Source of the DNA: Hyphomicrobium_A sp963812795
GTDB lineage: Bacteria; Pseudomonadota; Alphaproteobacteria; Rhizobiales; Hyphomicrobiaceae
NCBI GenBank assembly: GCA_963812795.1
Contig: CAWEWG010000004.1
Coordinates: 53,201-117,200, forward strand
DNA length: 64,000 nt
Direction: 5' to 3'
The notes under the pieces are model-generated. The model saw only the letters and a program-made list of their open reading frames with translations. It did no database searches and was not told the origin of the DNA. Below, piece by piece: positions 55,337 through 63,798 of the stretch. A program made the translations under genes and the position numbers. Numbering within the stretch: the first letter of the stretch is position 1; each line of letters begins with the position of its first letter.

Positions 55337-56778
55337 TCAGAGCGCGAGGATCGAGCGACCGGCTCTCTGGGCAGGAGCTGATCGCCGCTTCCGGTCATGG
55401 AGATAGGCCGCGAAGTCTTTCAAGCCGAGACAATTGAGGATCAGGCCGGGCGCAACGCCTCCCTTTCGCGCAAGGGAAACACCCCACCGCACCAGATCGA
55501 TCTCGGAAGTCGAGTGCGCATCGGGATCGATGCTGAACATGCAGCCAAGCTCGATAGCGCGCTGATACCATCGCCAGTCAAGATCAAGCCGCCACGGGTT
55601 CGAATTGATCTCGACCGCGACGCCGTGCTTCGCGCAGGCCTTCAGGATTTTCTCGATATCGACCTCATAGCCCGGCCGCCGCAGCAGCTGACGCCCGGTC
55701 ATATGCCCCAGGATCGTGACGAACGGATTGCTGACCGCCCGCAGAATGCGCTCGGTCTGCTTCGCGCGGTCCATGCGGAACTGCCCGTGCACGCTTGCGA
55801 CGATGAAGTCGAAGCGGCGCAGGACTTCGTCGGGATAATCGAGTGAGCCGTCCGGCAGGATGTCGGACTCGATGCCCTTGAAGATGCGAAACTTGCCGCC
55901 GTAGCCCTTGTTGAGCCGGTCGATCTCTGCGTGCTGCCCGTCTATTTCCTCAACGCTGAGCCCGCCCGCGTAATGCGCCGTCTTGGAATGGTCGGTGACG
56001 CCGAAATACTGGTAGCCGCGCTTGCGCACGGCATCCGCCATGTCCTGCAGCGTGGCGACGCCGTCCGAGGCATCGGTATGCGCATGCAGGATGCCGTGAA
56101 GGTCCTTCGCCTCGACGAGCTTCGGCAGCTTTTTCGCGCGCGCGCGCTCGATTTCCCCGCGCCCTTCGCGCAGCTCGGGCGGGATGAACTGAAGGCCGAG
56201 CGCCTTGTAAATCTCCTCCTCGGTTTTCGAGGCGACGATCTTGCCGCCTTTCAGGAGCCCGTCTTCCGTCAGCTCCAGACCCTTCGCCTTCGCGACCTCT
56301 TCCAGTTCGCGAAGATGCTCCTCGGAGCCGGTGGCAAGCAGCAGGCTGATGCCAAACCGCTTCGCGTCGGTGAGGAAGATCGTGAACTCGCCGCGTCGCG
56401 AGCCGCTTCGGTCCGTCTTCCAGCGAAGCCGCCTGCGCGACCAGCGCGAGGTTGACGACCAGCTCGCTCCCCCGGCGAAAATCCCCTGCCGGTACGATTT
56501 TGGTAATCGCAAGGCCTGAGCGCTTCAGGCTGCCGGTGGCATTCGCGATCAGCTCTTCCGCGCGGTGCACGTGCCGCGCGCCTTGCGTGTCGCGCCTGAT
56601 CGCGAGCCCCTGAAGTATCTTGCGCTGCAGCGCTGCGCCCAGGCCTTTGACGTCCTTGATCCGGTCTTCTTTCGCCGCCGCCTCAAGCTCATCCAGCGTC
56701 GAGATGCCGAGCTCCTTGTAGATCTTGATCACCTTCTCCGGCCGCAGGCCCGGGATCGACAGCATGTCGAGCACGCCG
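55337..56778 (-). pseudogene. polX: DNA polymerase X with PHP domain, 5'-truncated, frame breaks
   Basis: The C-terminal part of a bacterial family X DNA polymerase. It begins abruptly at AGVLDMLSIPGLRPEK, the second helix-hairpin-helix of the palm side, so about 90 N-terminal residues are absent. Then IKDVKGLGAALQRKILQGL and the polymerase part, with a shift near 56,420, then the PHP phosphoesterase domain: DLHGILHAHTDASDGVATL, YFGVTDHSKTAHYAGGL, FDFIVASVHGQFRM, EINSNPWRLDLDW and FSIDPDAHS (metal ligands of the 3'-exonuclease). Just upstream the sequence switches without any intergenic space to a molybdenum-enzyme subunit. Truncation at a chimeric or recombination junction. Confidence 0.88.
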
Positions 56779-57591
56779 GCTTGTAGGCGACGCCGCCGAG
56801 CGCCACCCGCGCCGAGCGGACGATCTCGTCGGGGCCGTCGAGCTCGAGGCAGGCGGCGACCGAGACCAGCGCGAACTCGTACGACTCGCGGTCGCGCACC
56901 TTGAGGTAGTGCGAGCGGGCGGCGAACGGCGCGGCCGGGACCTCGACGCGCGACGATCAGCTCGCCGTGCTCGAGGACGGTCTCGCGGTCGGGCGTGTCG
57001 CCCGGCGGCAGGTACAGCTCGCCGATCGGGATCGCCCGCTCGCCGCTCGGGCGCGCGGGTGTGGACGACCGCGTCGAGCGCGACCAGCGCGACGGCCAGG
57101 TCGGAGGGGTGGACGGCGATGCAGGCGTCGCTGGCGCCGAAGATGGCGTGCAGGCGGTGCGGGCCGCTCAGGGCGGCGCAGCCCGGCGCCCGGGCACGCG
57201 CTTGTTGCAGGGGTACGAGGTCTCGCGGAAGTACGGGCAGCGGGTCCGCTGGAGCAGGTTGCCGCCCATCGTGCCCATGTTGCGGATCTGCGCCGAGGCC
57301 CCGCGCTCCAGCGCCTCGGACAGGACCGGGTACGCCTCGGCGGATCGCGGGGGTCGCGGCGACGTCGCTCATCCGGGCCAGCCCGCCCAGCCGCAGCCCG
57401 TCGGGCCGGACGTCGATCTCGGCGAGCGGCAGGGCGTTGATGTCGACGAGGCGGGTCGGCGCCTGGATGCCGATCTTCATCCAGTTGGCCAGCTCGGTGG
57501 CGCCGGCCACGAACGTGGCGCCGGGCTCGGCGGCGACCTGGGCGACGGCGGCGCCGACGTCGCTGGCGCGGGTGTAGGTGAACGGGTTCAT
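56775..57591 (-). pseudogene. FAD-binding subunit of a molybdenum hydroxylase (CoxM/YagS type), 3'-truncated
   Basis: Starts MNPFTYTRASDVGAAVA and has GATFVAGATELANWMKIGIQAPTRLVDI (the FAD loop typical of xanthine dehydrogenase/CO dehydrogenase medium subunits) and GLRLGGLARMSDVA. After several frame shifts it reads to about ARVALGGVAYKP, then is cut by the junction with polX at about 56,775-56,782. In a whole gene roughly 50 more residues and the large molybdopterin subunit gene would follow. Base use is more GC-rich than in the preceding 50 kb. The YagTSR type of unit is suggested by order and motifs. Confidence 0.8.
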
Positions 57592-58058
57592 GCCGGCTTG
57601 CCCTCCGGCGACCTGCTGGATCGCCGCGACGATGTTCGGGTAGGCGCCGCAGCGGCAGATGTTGCCGCTCATCCACTCGCGGATCTCGGCCTCGGAGCCG
57701 GTGTGGCCCTCGCTCGAGCAGCGCGACGGCCGAGATGATCTGGCCCGGGCGTGCAGTAGCCGCACTGGAAGGCGTCCTGCTCGATGAACGCGGCCTGGAC
57801 CGGGTGGAGCTGATCGCCCTGCGGCCAGCCCCTCGATCGTGGTGATCTCGTGGCCCTGCTGCATGACCGCGAACGTGAGGCAGGCGTTGATCCGCCGCCC
57901 GTCCACCAGGACGGTGCAGGCGCCGCACTCGCCGCGGTCGCAGCCCTTCTTGGTGCCGAAGAGGCCGAGGTACTCGCGGAGCGCGTCGAGCAGCGTGGCG
58001 CGGGGATCGATCTGCAGCGCGTGCGGTCGACGCCGTTGACCCGCAGCGTCATCGTCAT
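57588..58058 (-). pseudogene. (2Fe-2S) subunit of a molybdenum hydroxylase (CoxS/YagT type), frame breaks
   Basis: Small iron-sulfur subunit for electron transfer from molybdopterin to FAD. In pieces one reads GTKKGCDRGECGACTVLVDG (plant-ferredoxin-type cluster), RRINACLTFAVMQQGHEITTIEGL, QAAFIEQDAFQCGYCTPG and WMSGNICRCGAYPNIVAAIQQ (second cluster). At least three frame changes occur. Its TGA overlaps the ATG of the FAD subunit (ATGA), the normal gene order. The start at 58058 gives MTMTLRVNG. Confidence 0.82.
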
Positions 58059-58348
58059 ACCGTGCTCAACCGGGTCGGTTGGGAGCGGCAGGTGCTATCG
58101 CCATGCCAGCCTCCAATCGGACAATTTCAGCATAGCATCACCCGGGCGGTCCGGTATCCGCCACAGGAACGAGGGGTGCGGTTCAAAGTTCTGCATCAGG
58201 ACGCGGTTTGGGCCTGCCGACCAGCCAGGAAGAGATGGCGCCAGGGATGCTGGGCGGTGGGGCGGCCATCGACCACGAGCTTGGCCCGAGGCGCCGGCCG
58301 TGGGCGACGGGGTAGGTGGCGAGCGGCCGAAGAGCACCACGGGGCGGA
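58059..58348. other. Intergenic region between cox-type genes and small genes
   Basis: 290 bases; GC content falls here towards the next 2.3 kb. The end of the first DUF4177-like gene may reach into it after a frame shift. No other gene seen. Confidence 0.3.
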
Positions 58349-58702
58349 TCAGTTCATAGCTGGTCTGCTCTGGCCAGGCCAGATACAGCTGGAGCTGGGT
58401 CCAATCCTCGGTTGGCTCACTGCGTGAGCGCTTGAATCTCGGCATGGCTGGCCCAAACGATCTGAGACCGTGATCCCGAGCACCTCGGAGCCACAGGGTA
58501 CGTTTTCAGCCACGTTCACTGCCAGTATGTGTAGCCACTCCTGTGGCGAGGTCTCGACCGTTCCTCCAATCCCATTCTGATTCAGCCCTATCCCCTTGAG
58601 AGCAGGACCTAATTCACCTCTGCTACCAGAGGAATCGACCCATCCCGACCAGTTGGGCTCAACGAGACGGGCATGCAATTCTAGGTATTCCCACTTCTGC
58701 AT
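58349..58702 (-). CDS. DUF4177-like small protein 1, probably frame-shifted near its end
   Basis: Opens MQKWEYLELHARLVE, the WEY start shared with the next two genes. The reading frame gives 117 residues, but the last 30 (after SDRLGQP) look unlike protein; in the next frame MPRFKRSRSEPTEDWTQLQLYL continues to a better ending, so a base error near 58,435 is probable. First member (3'-most) of a tandem trio. Function unknown. Confidence 0.6.
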   Translation of the reverse strand: MQKWEYLELHARLVEPNWSGWVDSSGSRGELGPALKGIGLNQNGIGGTVETSPQEWLHILAVNVAENVPCGSEVLGITVSDRLGQPCRDSSAHAVSQPRIGPSSSCIWPGQSRPAMN

Positions 58703-58711
58703 GGTTCCCTC

Positions 58712-58921
58712 CTAGGGCTTGGGGCGCTTGAAGACGTAGAGGCTAGAGAACCGTCCTGCCTCGATTCCCGTTAGCTCCCACCCTTCTAGCCCAGCTTCAG
58801 CAAGAGCAGCCTCCAAGTACTGCTGTTCGCCTGACGCTAGCGACCTACCGTCCACGTTGATCACCCTAGGATTGGCATCGTTCCACTCGGAAATCAAGGT
58901 CTTATACTCCCACTGCTGCAT
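58712..58921 (-). CDS. DUF4177-like small protein 2
   Basis: A 69-residue protein: MQQWEYKTLISEWND at the start and LEGWELTGIEAGRFSSLYVFKRPKP at the end, matching the layout of DUF4177 proteins (start K/Q-WEY, middle, GWELV, end FKRP). It lies 10 bases before gene 1 and overlaps gene 3 by 20 bases. Function of the family is unknown; such genes are frequent on mobile DNA. Confidence 0.75.
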   Translation of the reverse strand: MQQWEYKTLISEWNDANPRVINVDGRSLASGEQQYLEAALAEAGLEGWELTGIEAGRFSSLYVFKRPKP

Positions 58922-59120
58922 GGCTCCACTCCTTGGGGCGCTTGAAGGTGTATGTCTGATTCTCAGCGGCTATCAGCTCCCAGCCTTCTGACCCTAGTCC
59001 ATTGATTACCATCTCAAAGGTTGAGTAGCGGGGGACGAGAATTCCCGCGATCTTATCATTGTCTGTCTTGCGGATTGGGCCAGAAGTGAAATAGATACAA
59101 ATGTATTCCCACTGCTGCAT
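58902..59120 (-). CDS. DUF4177-like small protein 3
   Basis: A 72-residue protein: MQQWEYICIYFTSGPIRK start and LGSEGWELIAAENQTYTFKRPKEW end. Its 3' end overlaps the start of gene 2 by 20 bases. I use the ATG at 59120, not the one six codons upstream, since all three genes start with MQ-x-WEY. First gene of the trio in the direction of transcription. Confidence 0.75.
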   Translation of the reverse strand: MQQWEYICIYFTSGPIRKTDNDKIAGILVPRYSTFEMVINGLGSEGWELIAAENQTYTFKRPKEWSHAAVGV

Positions 59121-59215
59121 GACTGAAGCTCCTTTCACTCCAGAGAGGCAAGGATATAAAGCCAGCTGGGACGGTTCCTAGGCCAAAGGCCAAAGCTCCT
59201 AAGTTTGGCTCCTAA

Positions 59216-59259
59216 GCGCCATTGACAAGGAAGGTTCAAGGAGAGAATGTCAATGGCGC
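59216..59259. repeat. Inverted repeat upstream of the trio
   Basis: Perfect 12-bp arms GCGCCATTGACA / TGTCAATGGCGC separated by 20 bases, in an AT-richer stretch 96 bases upstream of the trio. Could be an operator or a regulator's binding site for the small genes. Confidence 0.6.
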
Positions 59260-59392
59260 AAGCTTTATAAACCCCTGAAAGGGGTTCCTAAAACACTCAT
59301 CCCTCTTTAGCCATCACCTGCGGCTTGAGTGGGTATAAAGTGTGTTTGAGTACTTTTTTTGGCATGCTGCAGCTTTATGGATGATTGTTCTA

Positions 59393-59452
59393 GAGTTGGG
59401 GAGCAACCGACGCGAAGCGAGGTGCGAAGCACCGTTCGGTTGCTCCCAACTC
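59393..59452. terminator. Long nested hairpin
   Basis: Outer arms of 17 bp (GAGTTGGG..AGCAACCGA / TCGGTTGCTCCCAACTC, one bulged G) enclose an inner hairpin GGTGC-GAA-GCACC. It lies between the replication-type gene and the DUF4177 trio, all on the minus strand, and would stop transcription of the former. Confidence 0.65.
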
Positions 59453-59624
59453 AGCTTCAACATGCGCCGAAGGCGTCTACCCTCCTTGCCTCAATCTGAA
59501 AGCTCCTAACCGTGGGAGCTGGAACTCCTACACCAGCTCCTACAGCTACCACCTGGCACTGAGTCAGTTTGGTGTTCGAGTAGCAAGCTTCCTCGCTTCA
59601 GCCTTGAGCCGTGCGAGGGAAGCC

Positions 59625-60648
59625 TTATAGTCTGGCGGCGGTTGGTATCGAGTCTTGTTCGTTCACCTGCTCTGTTCGATCTTCCGCATTTGGGGCGTCT
59701 GTACTCCCCTGCTCTTTCATCCCCAAAAGATCTCTCAGCACTTGAAAAATAGGGCATTCTATTTTTGAGTCCTAACTGGCCTGCTTCACCCTTGGCTGGC
59801 TTGTCTATCCTGTAATCCTTGGTGATGGCCTTGGCCTCGTACATCAGCTGAACAAAGGCAGTCTCAGACTGTCCTGAAGCCTGGTAGAGCCTGGCTGCTT
59901 GCCCACGGTTGGAATCAACCGCATCCTCATCGTAGAATTCTCGTGAGAAGTCAGTAATAAGCCAGGCAATCTGCTTAGGGGCTTTAGGAGACCTTCCCCT
60001 CCTCCTGTGGTCTCTGATTGCAGCTCCCGCGGTTGAGGCTGTCTCTGAGCCTGTTTTGGGCCTTCTAGGGGTAGTTTTTCGGCGGGTTGCGAGAATGTCA
60101 CCCACTGAGGCTGGACCATTCTTAGAAGGTGACAGAGGTTGAGGTAAATCAATTCTCGGTTGTTCTGTTTCAGTTTGTGGTTCCGCCTTGTCACCTTCAT
60201 TTTTGAAATTTTCGAACCTTTTCTTCGAAAAAGGTTGCAAGGTGGCGTTATGTAAAGTCGCAGGTTCGAGATGGTTCGAAGTTTCTGTATGTTGTCTTAC
60301 TGTCTCTTGTAATACTGTTACTTGTGTGTCTCCCAGGGAGACACTCCCCTGTCTCTCTAGCGAGACACCCCGTGTCTCCCTGGGAGACACCCTCCTCGCA
60401 GGCTCTGAGCCTTCATCGGCAGCGATGCCATGCTCCTGGAAGTGCAGCCTGTAGGTGGTGGGAAGATCTCCACGCTGGGGATCGTAATTGCGGTGGGCCT
60501 CAAGGATCCCCTTCTCCTTCAAGCCCTGAAGAGCTCGGGCTGCCGCAGCCTTGGAGAGGCCCCCCATCGAGCACTCGACCGTCCTTGGTCTTGATCCCGT
60601 CCACCATCTGTTTCAGGCTAATATTGTCAGACTGGAGGTATACCCGTA
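59625..60648 (-). pseudogene. Replication-type winged-helix protein, 5'-truncated by IS256 end, frame breaks
   Basis: Reading on the minus strand: NLRVYLQSDNISLKQMVDGI, KTKDGRVLDGG, then (after a shift in a G6 run near 60,565) LSKAAAARALQGLKEKGILEAHR, a winged helix; a long Ser/Pro/Thr-rich polar linker follows; then PKQIAWLITDFSREFYDEDAVDSNRGQAARLYQASGQSETAFVQLMYEA and LGLKNRMPYF, shifted in a T5 run near 59,757 to QVLRDLLGMKEQG and a stop at 59625. This is the layout of phage or plasmid helicase-loader/DnaD-like proteins (winged helix, linker, C-terminal loader part); I cannot name the family. The 5' end is lost at the IS end near 60,650. Confidence 0.6.
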
Positions 60649-62063
60649 AGTTGTGGAACGGCGGGCATGAAGAAGGCAGCGTATCCTTCAGGTTGAGAGA
60701 CCTGGACCGGCCCGGAGGGGCCAGGAAGGACACGCTACCCATGGAGAGGATACCCGAGGGCACCGCGATGGCGACGGACGGCCGCGGCCGTCGTCGCGCT
60801 GAGCCTGGACGAGCTGGCGCGGGAGGGGGCGCGGCGGATGCTGCGTGGCGGCGCTCGAGGTCGAGGTGGCCGAGTACATCGGCGCGGCACGCGGAGGCGC
60901 GCGACGAGCGCGGGCACGCCGAGGTGGTGCGGAACGGCCATGGCCGAGCCGCGGAAGGTGACGCTCGGGGCCGGCACCATCGAGGTGCGGGCGCCGCGGG
61001 TGGACGATCGGCGGGTGGTCGACGGGCGAGCAGCAGACGTTCACGCAGTCGGATCCTGCCGCCGTACGTGCGGCGGTCGCCGAAGGTGGCCGAGGTGCTG
61101 CCGCTGCTGTACCTGCACGGGCTGTCGACCGGCGACTTCCGAGACGGCGCTCGGCGGCGCTGCTCGGCGAGGACGCGGCCGGGCTGTCGCCGACGGCGAT
61201 CGCGCGGCTGGTCAAGGTCTGGGAGGCCGAGTACGCGGCGTTCCGGCGGCGGGACCTGGCGGACCGGGACTACGTCTACGTCTGGGCGGACGGGGTCCAC
61301 TTCAACATCCGCCTCGAAGACGACCGGCTCTGCACGCTGGTCGTGATCGGGGCGCGGCCGGACGGGACGAAGGAGGTGATCGCGGTCGAGGATGGGTATC
61401 GGGAGAGCACCGAGAGCTGGCTGACGCTGCTGCGCGACCTGAAGCGGCGGGGGATGCGCGCCCCGGTCCTGGCGGTCGGCGGACCGCGCGCTCGGGTTCT
61501 GGGCGGCGGCCCGGGACGTCTGGCCCGAGACGCGGGGCGAGACCTGCTGGGTGCATCGGATCGCCAACGTGCTGGACAAGCTGCCCCAAGCGGCTCCAGC
61601 CGAAGGCCAAGCGGGCGCTGCACGCCATGATGTACGCCGAGAGCCGGGCCGCCTGCCTGGCCGAGATCGGCCGCCTTCGCGGCCGAGTACGCCGCCAAGT
61701 ACCCCAAGGCGGTCGAGTCGCTCACGACCGACCAGGAGCGCCTGCTGACCCACTTCGCCTTCCCGGCCGAGCACTGGGGGCATCTGCGGACGACCAACCC
61801 GATCGAGTCGACGTTCGCGACCGTCAAGCTCCGCCAGCGGGTGACCAAGGGCGCCGGCTCGCGGACGGCCGGCCTGACCATGGCGTTCAAGCTGCTGACG
61901 ATGGCCGAGCAGCGCTGGCGACGGCTGAACGCGCCGCACCTCGTCGCCCAGGTCCGGGCCGGCGTCCGCTTCCGCGACGGCCTCAGGTCGAGCGCGAGCA
62001 CCACCACCGAGGCGATTCAGACGGCTGCCTGATCATGGCCCGTTCCACAACTCTTGACAATAT
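60621..62063 (+). mobile_element. Degraded IS256-family insertion sequence
   Basis: Flanked by AGTTGTGGAACGG at 60649-60661 and its inverse at 62040-62052 (perfect 13 bp). Outside these, ATATTGTCA (60621-60629) and TGACAATAT (62055-62063) are also inverted copies, but at unequal distances (19 and 2 bases). The inside is one transposase gene. GC is markedly higher than in the flanking 2.3 kb on the left. I see no certain target-site duplication. Confidence 0.75.
60741..62032 (+). pseudogene. IS256-family (mutator type) transposase, many frame breaks
   Basis: DDE transposase. Pieces in all three forward frames line up with the family: RNGHGRPRKVTLGAGTIEVRAPRV-like N-terminal part, PYVRRSPKVAEVLPLLYLHGLSTGDF, DYVYVWADGVHFNIRLED (first Asp), CTLVVIGARPDGTKEVIAVEDGYRES, VLAVGG (second Asp region disrupted), CWVHRIANVLDKLP, and the last part RTTNPIESTFATVKLRQRVTKGAGSR (Glu). 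There are six or more frame changes, so no active product can be made from the sequence as read. ATG at 60741 with AGGA upstream. Confidence 0.85.
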
Positions 62064-62069
62064 CTCGAG

Positions 62070-62414
62070 TTCACCATCGAGAAGCTTGTCCCGGACCCAG
62101 CCCGCCTGACGAGGTGATTGGCGTTCACGCTCAGCAGGCGGTGGAGAAGCTGTGAAGGCGGTGCTGATCCACGCGTCGATTCATATCGCCGCACGCATGA
62201 TCTCGTTGAACTGCTCGGACCTCCTGCGCGATCATGGCCGCTCGATCCCCCGGCAGCTCGATGAGGTCCGCCATCTGACGCCATTTGCCACGGCGTTCCG
62301 CTATGACGATCTGCCCGAAGAGCCCGAGAGCGATCTGATCGCGCCTGGGCGCTCGACTGCGTGCGCAGGACCCGCTCATGGGCTGAGTCCATCCTACGCG
62401 CGGCGTCGTCCTGA
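62070..62414 (+). pseudogene. HEPN domain protein fragment, frame breaks
   Basis: Pieces in alternating frames give VHAQQAVEKL, KAVLIHASIH, YRRTHDLVELL, DLLRDHGRSIPRQLDEV, RHLTPFATAFRYDDLPEEPES and AWALDCVRRTRSWAESIL, ending with TGA at 62412. This is a HEPN domain of the kind paired with minimal nucleotidyltransferases (MNT) in antitoxin-toxin pairs, with the YRRTHDL signature. The start is lost next to the IS right end. No MNT partner gene is seen on the left (IS) or right (cyclase). Confidence 0.7.
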
Positions 62415-62466
62415 ATTCCGGCCTGATAGACTTGCCTCGACCTGCGCCCGCCGCGCAGACGCGTCG

Positions 62467-63515
62467 CTACGATGGGGCGCTGGCCACGGGGGCGTGGAGG
62501 CGGGCTTCGAGGACCGCCACGGGGGCGTCCTTGCCTTTCAGCCAGACCTCGCCGACCGGGCGGAGCTCGATGCCGGTGACCGATTCGAGGTCGGCGATGG
62601 TTTCGGCGCCCACCAGGACCTGGCCCCGGGCGACGCCGCAGAGGCGGCTGGCCACGTTGAAGGTGTCGCCGATCACCGTGTAGTCCAGGTGCTGGGGCGA
62701 GCCGATGTTGCCGACGACCACCTCCCCGCGGTTGATCTCGACGCCCATGCCGACCGGCGGCTCCTTGCCCTTCGACCGCCAGACCTGCTCGAGCCGCTCG
62801 AACTCGGCCTGCATCGCGCAGCCGACCCGGAGCGCCCGCTCGGTGTCGTCCGGCCCATTCCCGGCGCCCGAAGACCGCCATCACCGCGTCGCCGATCAAC
62901 TTCAGGACCGTGCCGCGCTCGCGCTGGACGGCCTCGATCATGACTGAGAAGTACTCGTTCAGGAACTCGACCACCTCGGTTGGGCTGAGTCGGCCGACAT
63001 CGGGGTGAAGCGCGGATGTCCGAGAGCGAGACCGTCACCCGCATCTTCGAGACGCTCTGGAGGGTGCCGCCGCCCTCCTCGAACAGATGCTGGACGACGG
63101 ACGGGCTGAAGTACCGTTGGAGGCGCTCGAGCTCGACGCCGCGGCTGACCGCGCGGTCGATGTACTGGCGTAGCTCGGCCAGGAGCTGGGCGAAGAGCGC
63201 GTCGAGGTCGTCCAGCTCGCGCGAACGGGACCAGTGCTCGAGCTTCGGCACCGGACGCTCCACCGCCTCGTAGAACAGCTTCAAGAAGCGGTTGAGCTGT
63301 CGCCGGAGGAACGACTTGAAGCAGGATGTAGTGGGGCAGGCCCGATGATCAGCACGCTGGCGAGCCCGACGAACACCCAGAAGGCGGCCCGGCTGGATCA
63401 GCGGGTCGCCGAACATCACGGCGGCGCCCACCGAGGTGATCGTCCCGCTGATCAGGCCGATCAGCAGCGTCAAGTAGAAGATGCGCCACTGGGGTGAGAG
63501 CAGCGTTTTCATCAT
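62467..63515 (-). pseudogene. Class III adenylate/guanylate cyclase with membrane N-terminus, frame breaks
   Basis: Starts MMKTLLSPQWRIFYLTLLIGLISGTITSVGAAVMFGDPLI with two membrane helices, then a linker (LNRFLKLFYEAVERPVPKLEHWSRSRELDDLDALF), ELERLQRYFSPSVVQHLFEEG leading to the cyclase domain: VVEFLNEYFSVMIEAVQRERGTVLKLIGDAVMAVFG (metal-binding Asp) and GMGVEINRGEVVVGNIGSPQHLDYTVIGDTFNVASRL, ending LEARLHAPVASAPS. Frame shifts near 63,350, 63,010 and 62,865. GGAGG precedes the ATG pair. The YFSP-linker form is common in Chloroflexota and Cyanobacteriota. Confidence 0.82.
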
Positions 63516-63798
63516 CCCGCCTCCGCCATCTCCGCCGCCGCGGATTGGTCCAGTTACATCGCCGCCGAGCCTCGACTTCGCGCGCAACCTCAAGCGCCGG
63601 CCGCGCCGCCTCGGCAACGATTACCGTTCGCTGACAACGCCTACGAGCCGCATTATCATCCGGATCACGGTTCGTCACATTCCTGCCTCGTTCAAATTTC
63701 GCGCCACTGGGCCTCGGGGTCGGCGATGCCTTCGACCTCTGATCGGACCGGGGAGCTGCATCTGGCTGGCGGGCAGGAGTGGCAGCCAGATTTGCGAC
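63516..63798. other. Region without supported gene
   Basis: 283 bases upstream of the cyclase start. No gene or known element seen. A second sequence junction may lie here, because the DNA after 63,800 again looks like the first part of the window. Confidence 0.3.

Noticed and set aside
54873..55406. Short open frames after tRNA-Gln considered as remains of an integrase
   Set aside because: No tyrosine recombinase motif (R...HxxR...Y) can be read in any frame.
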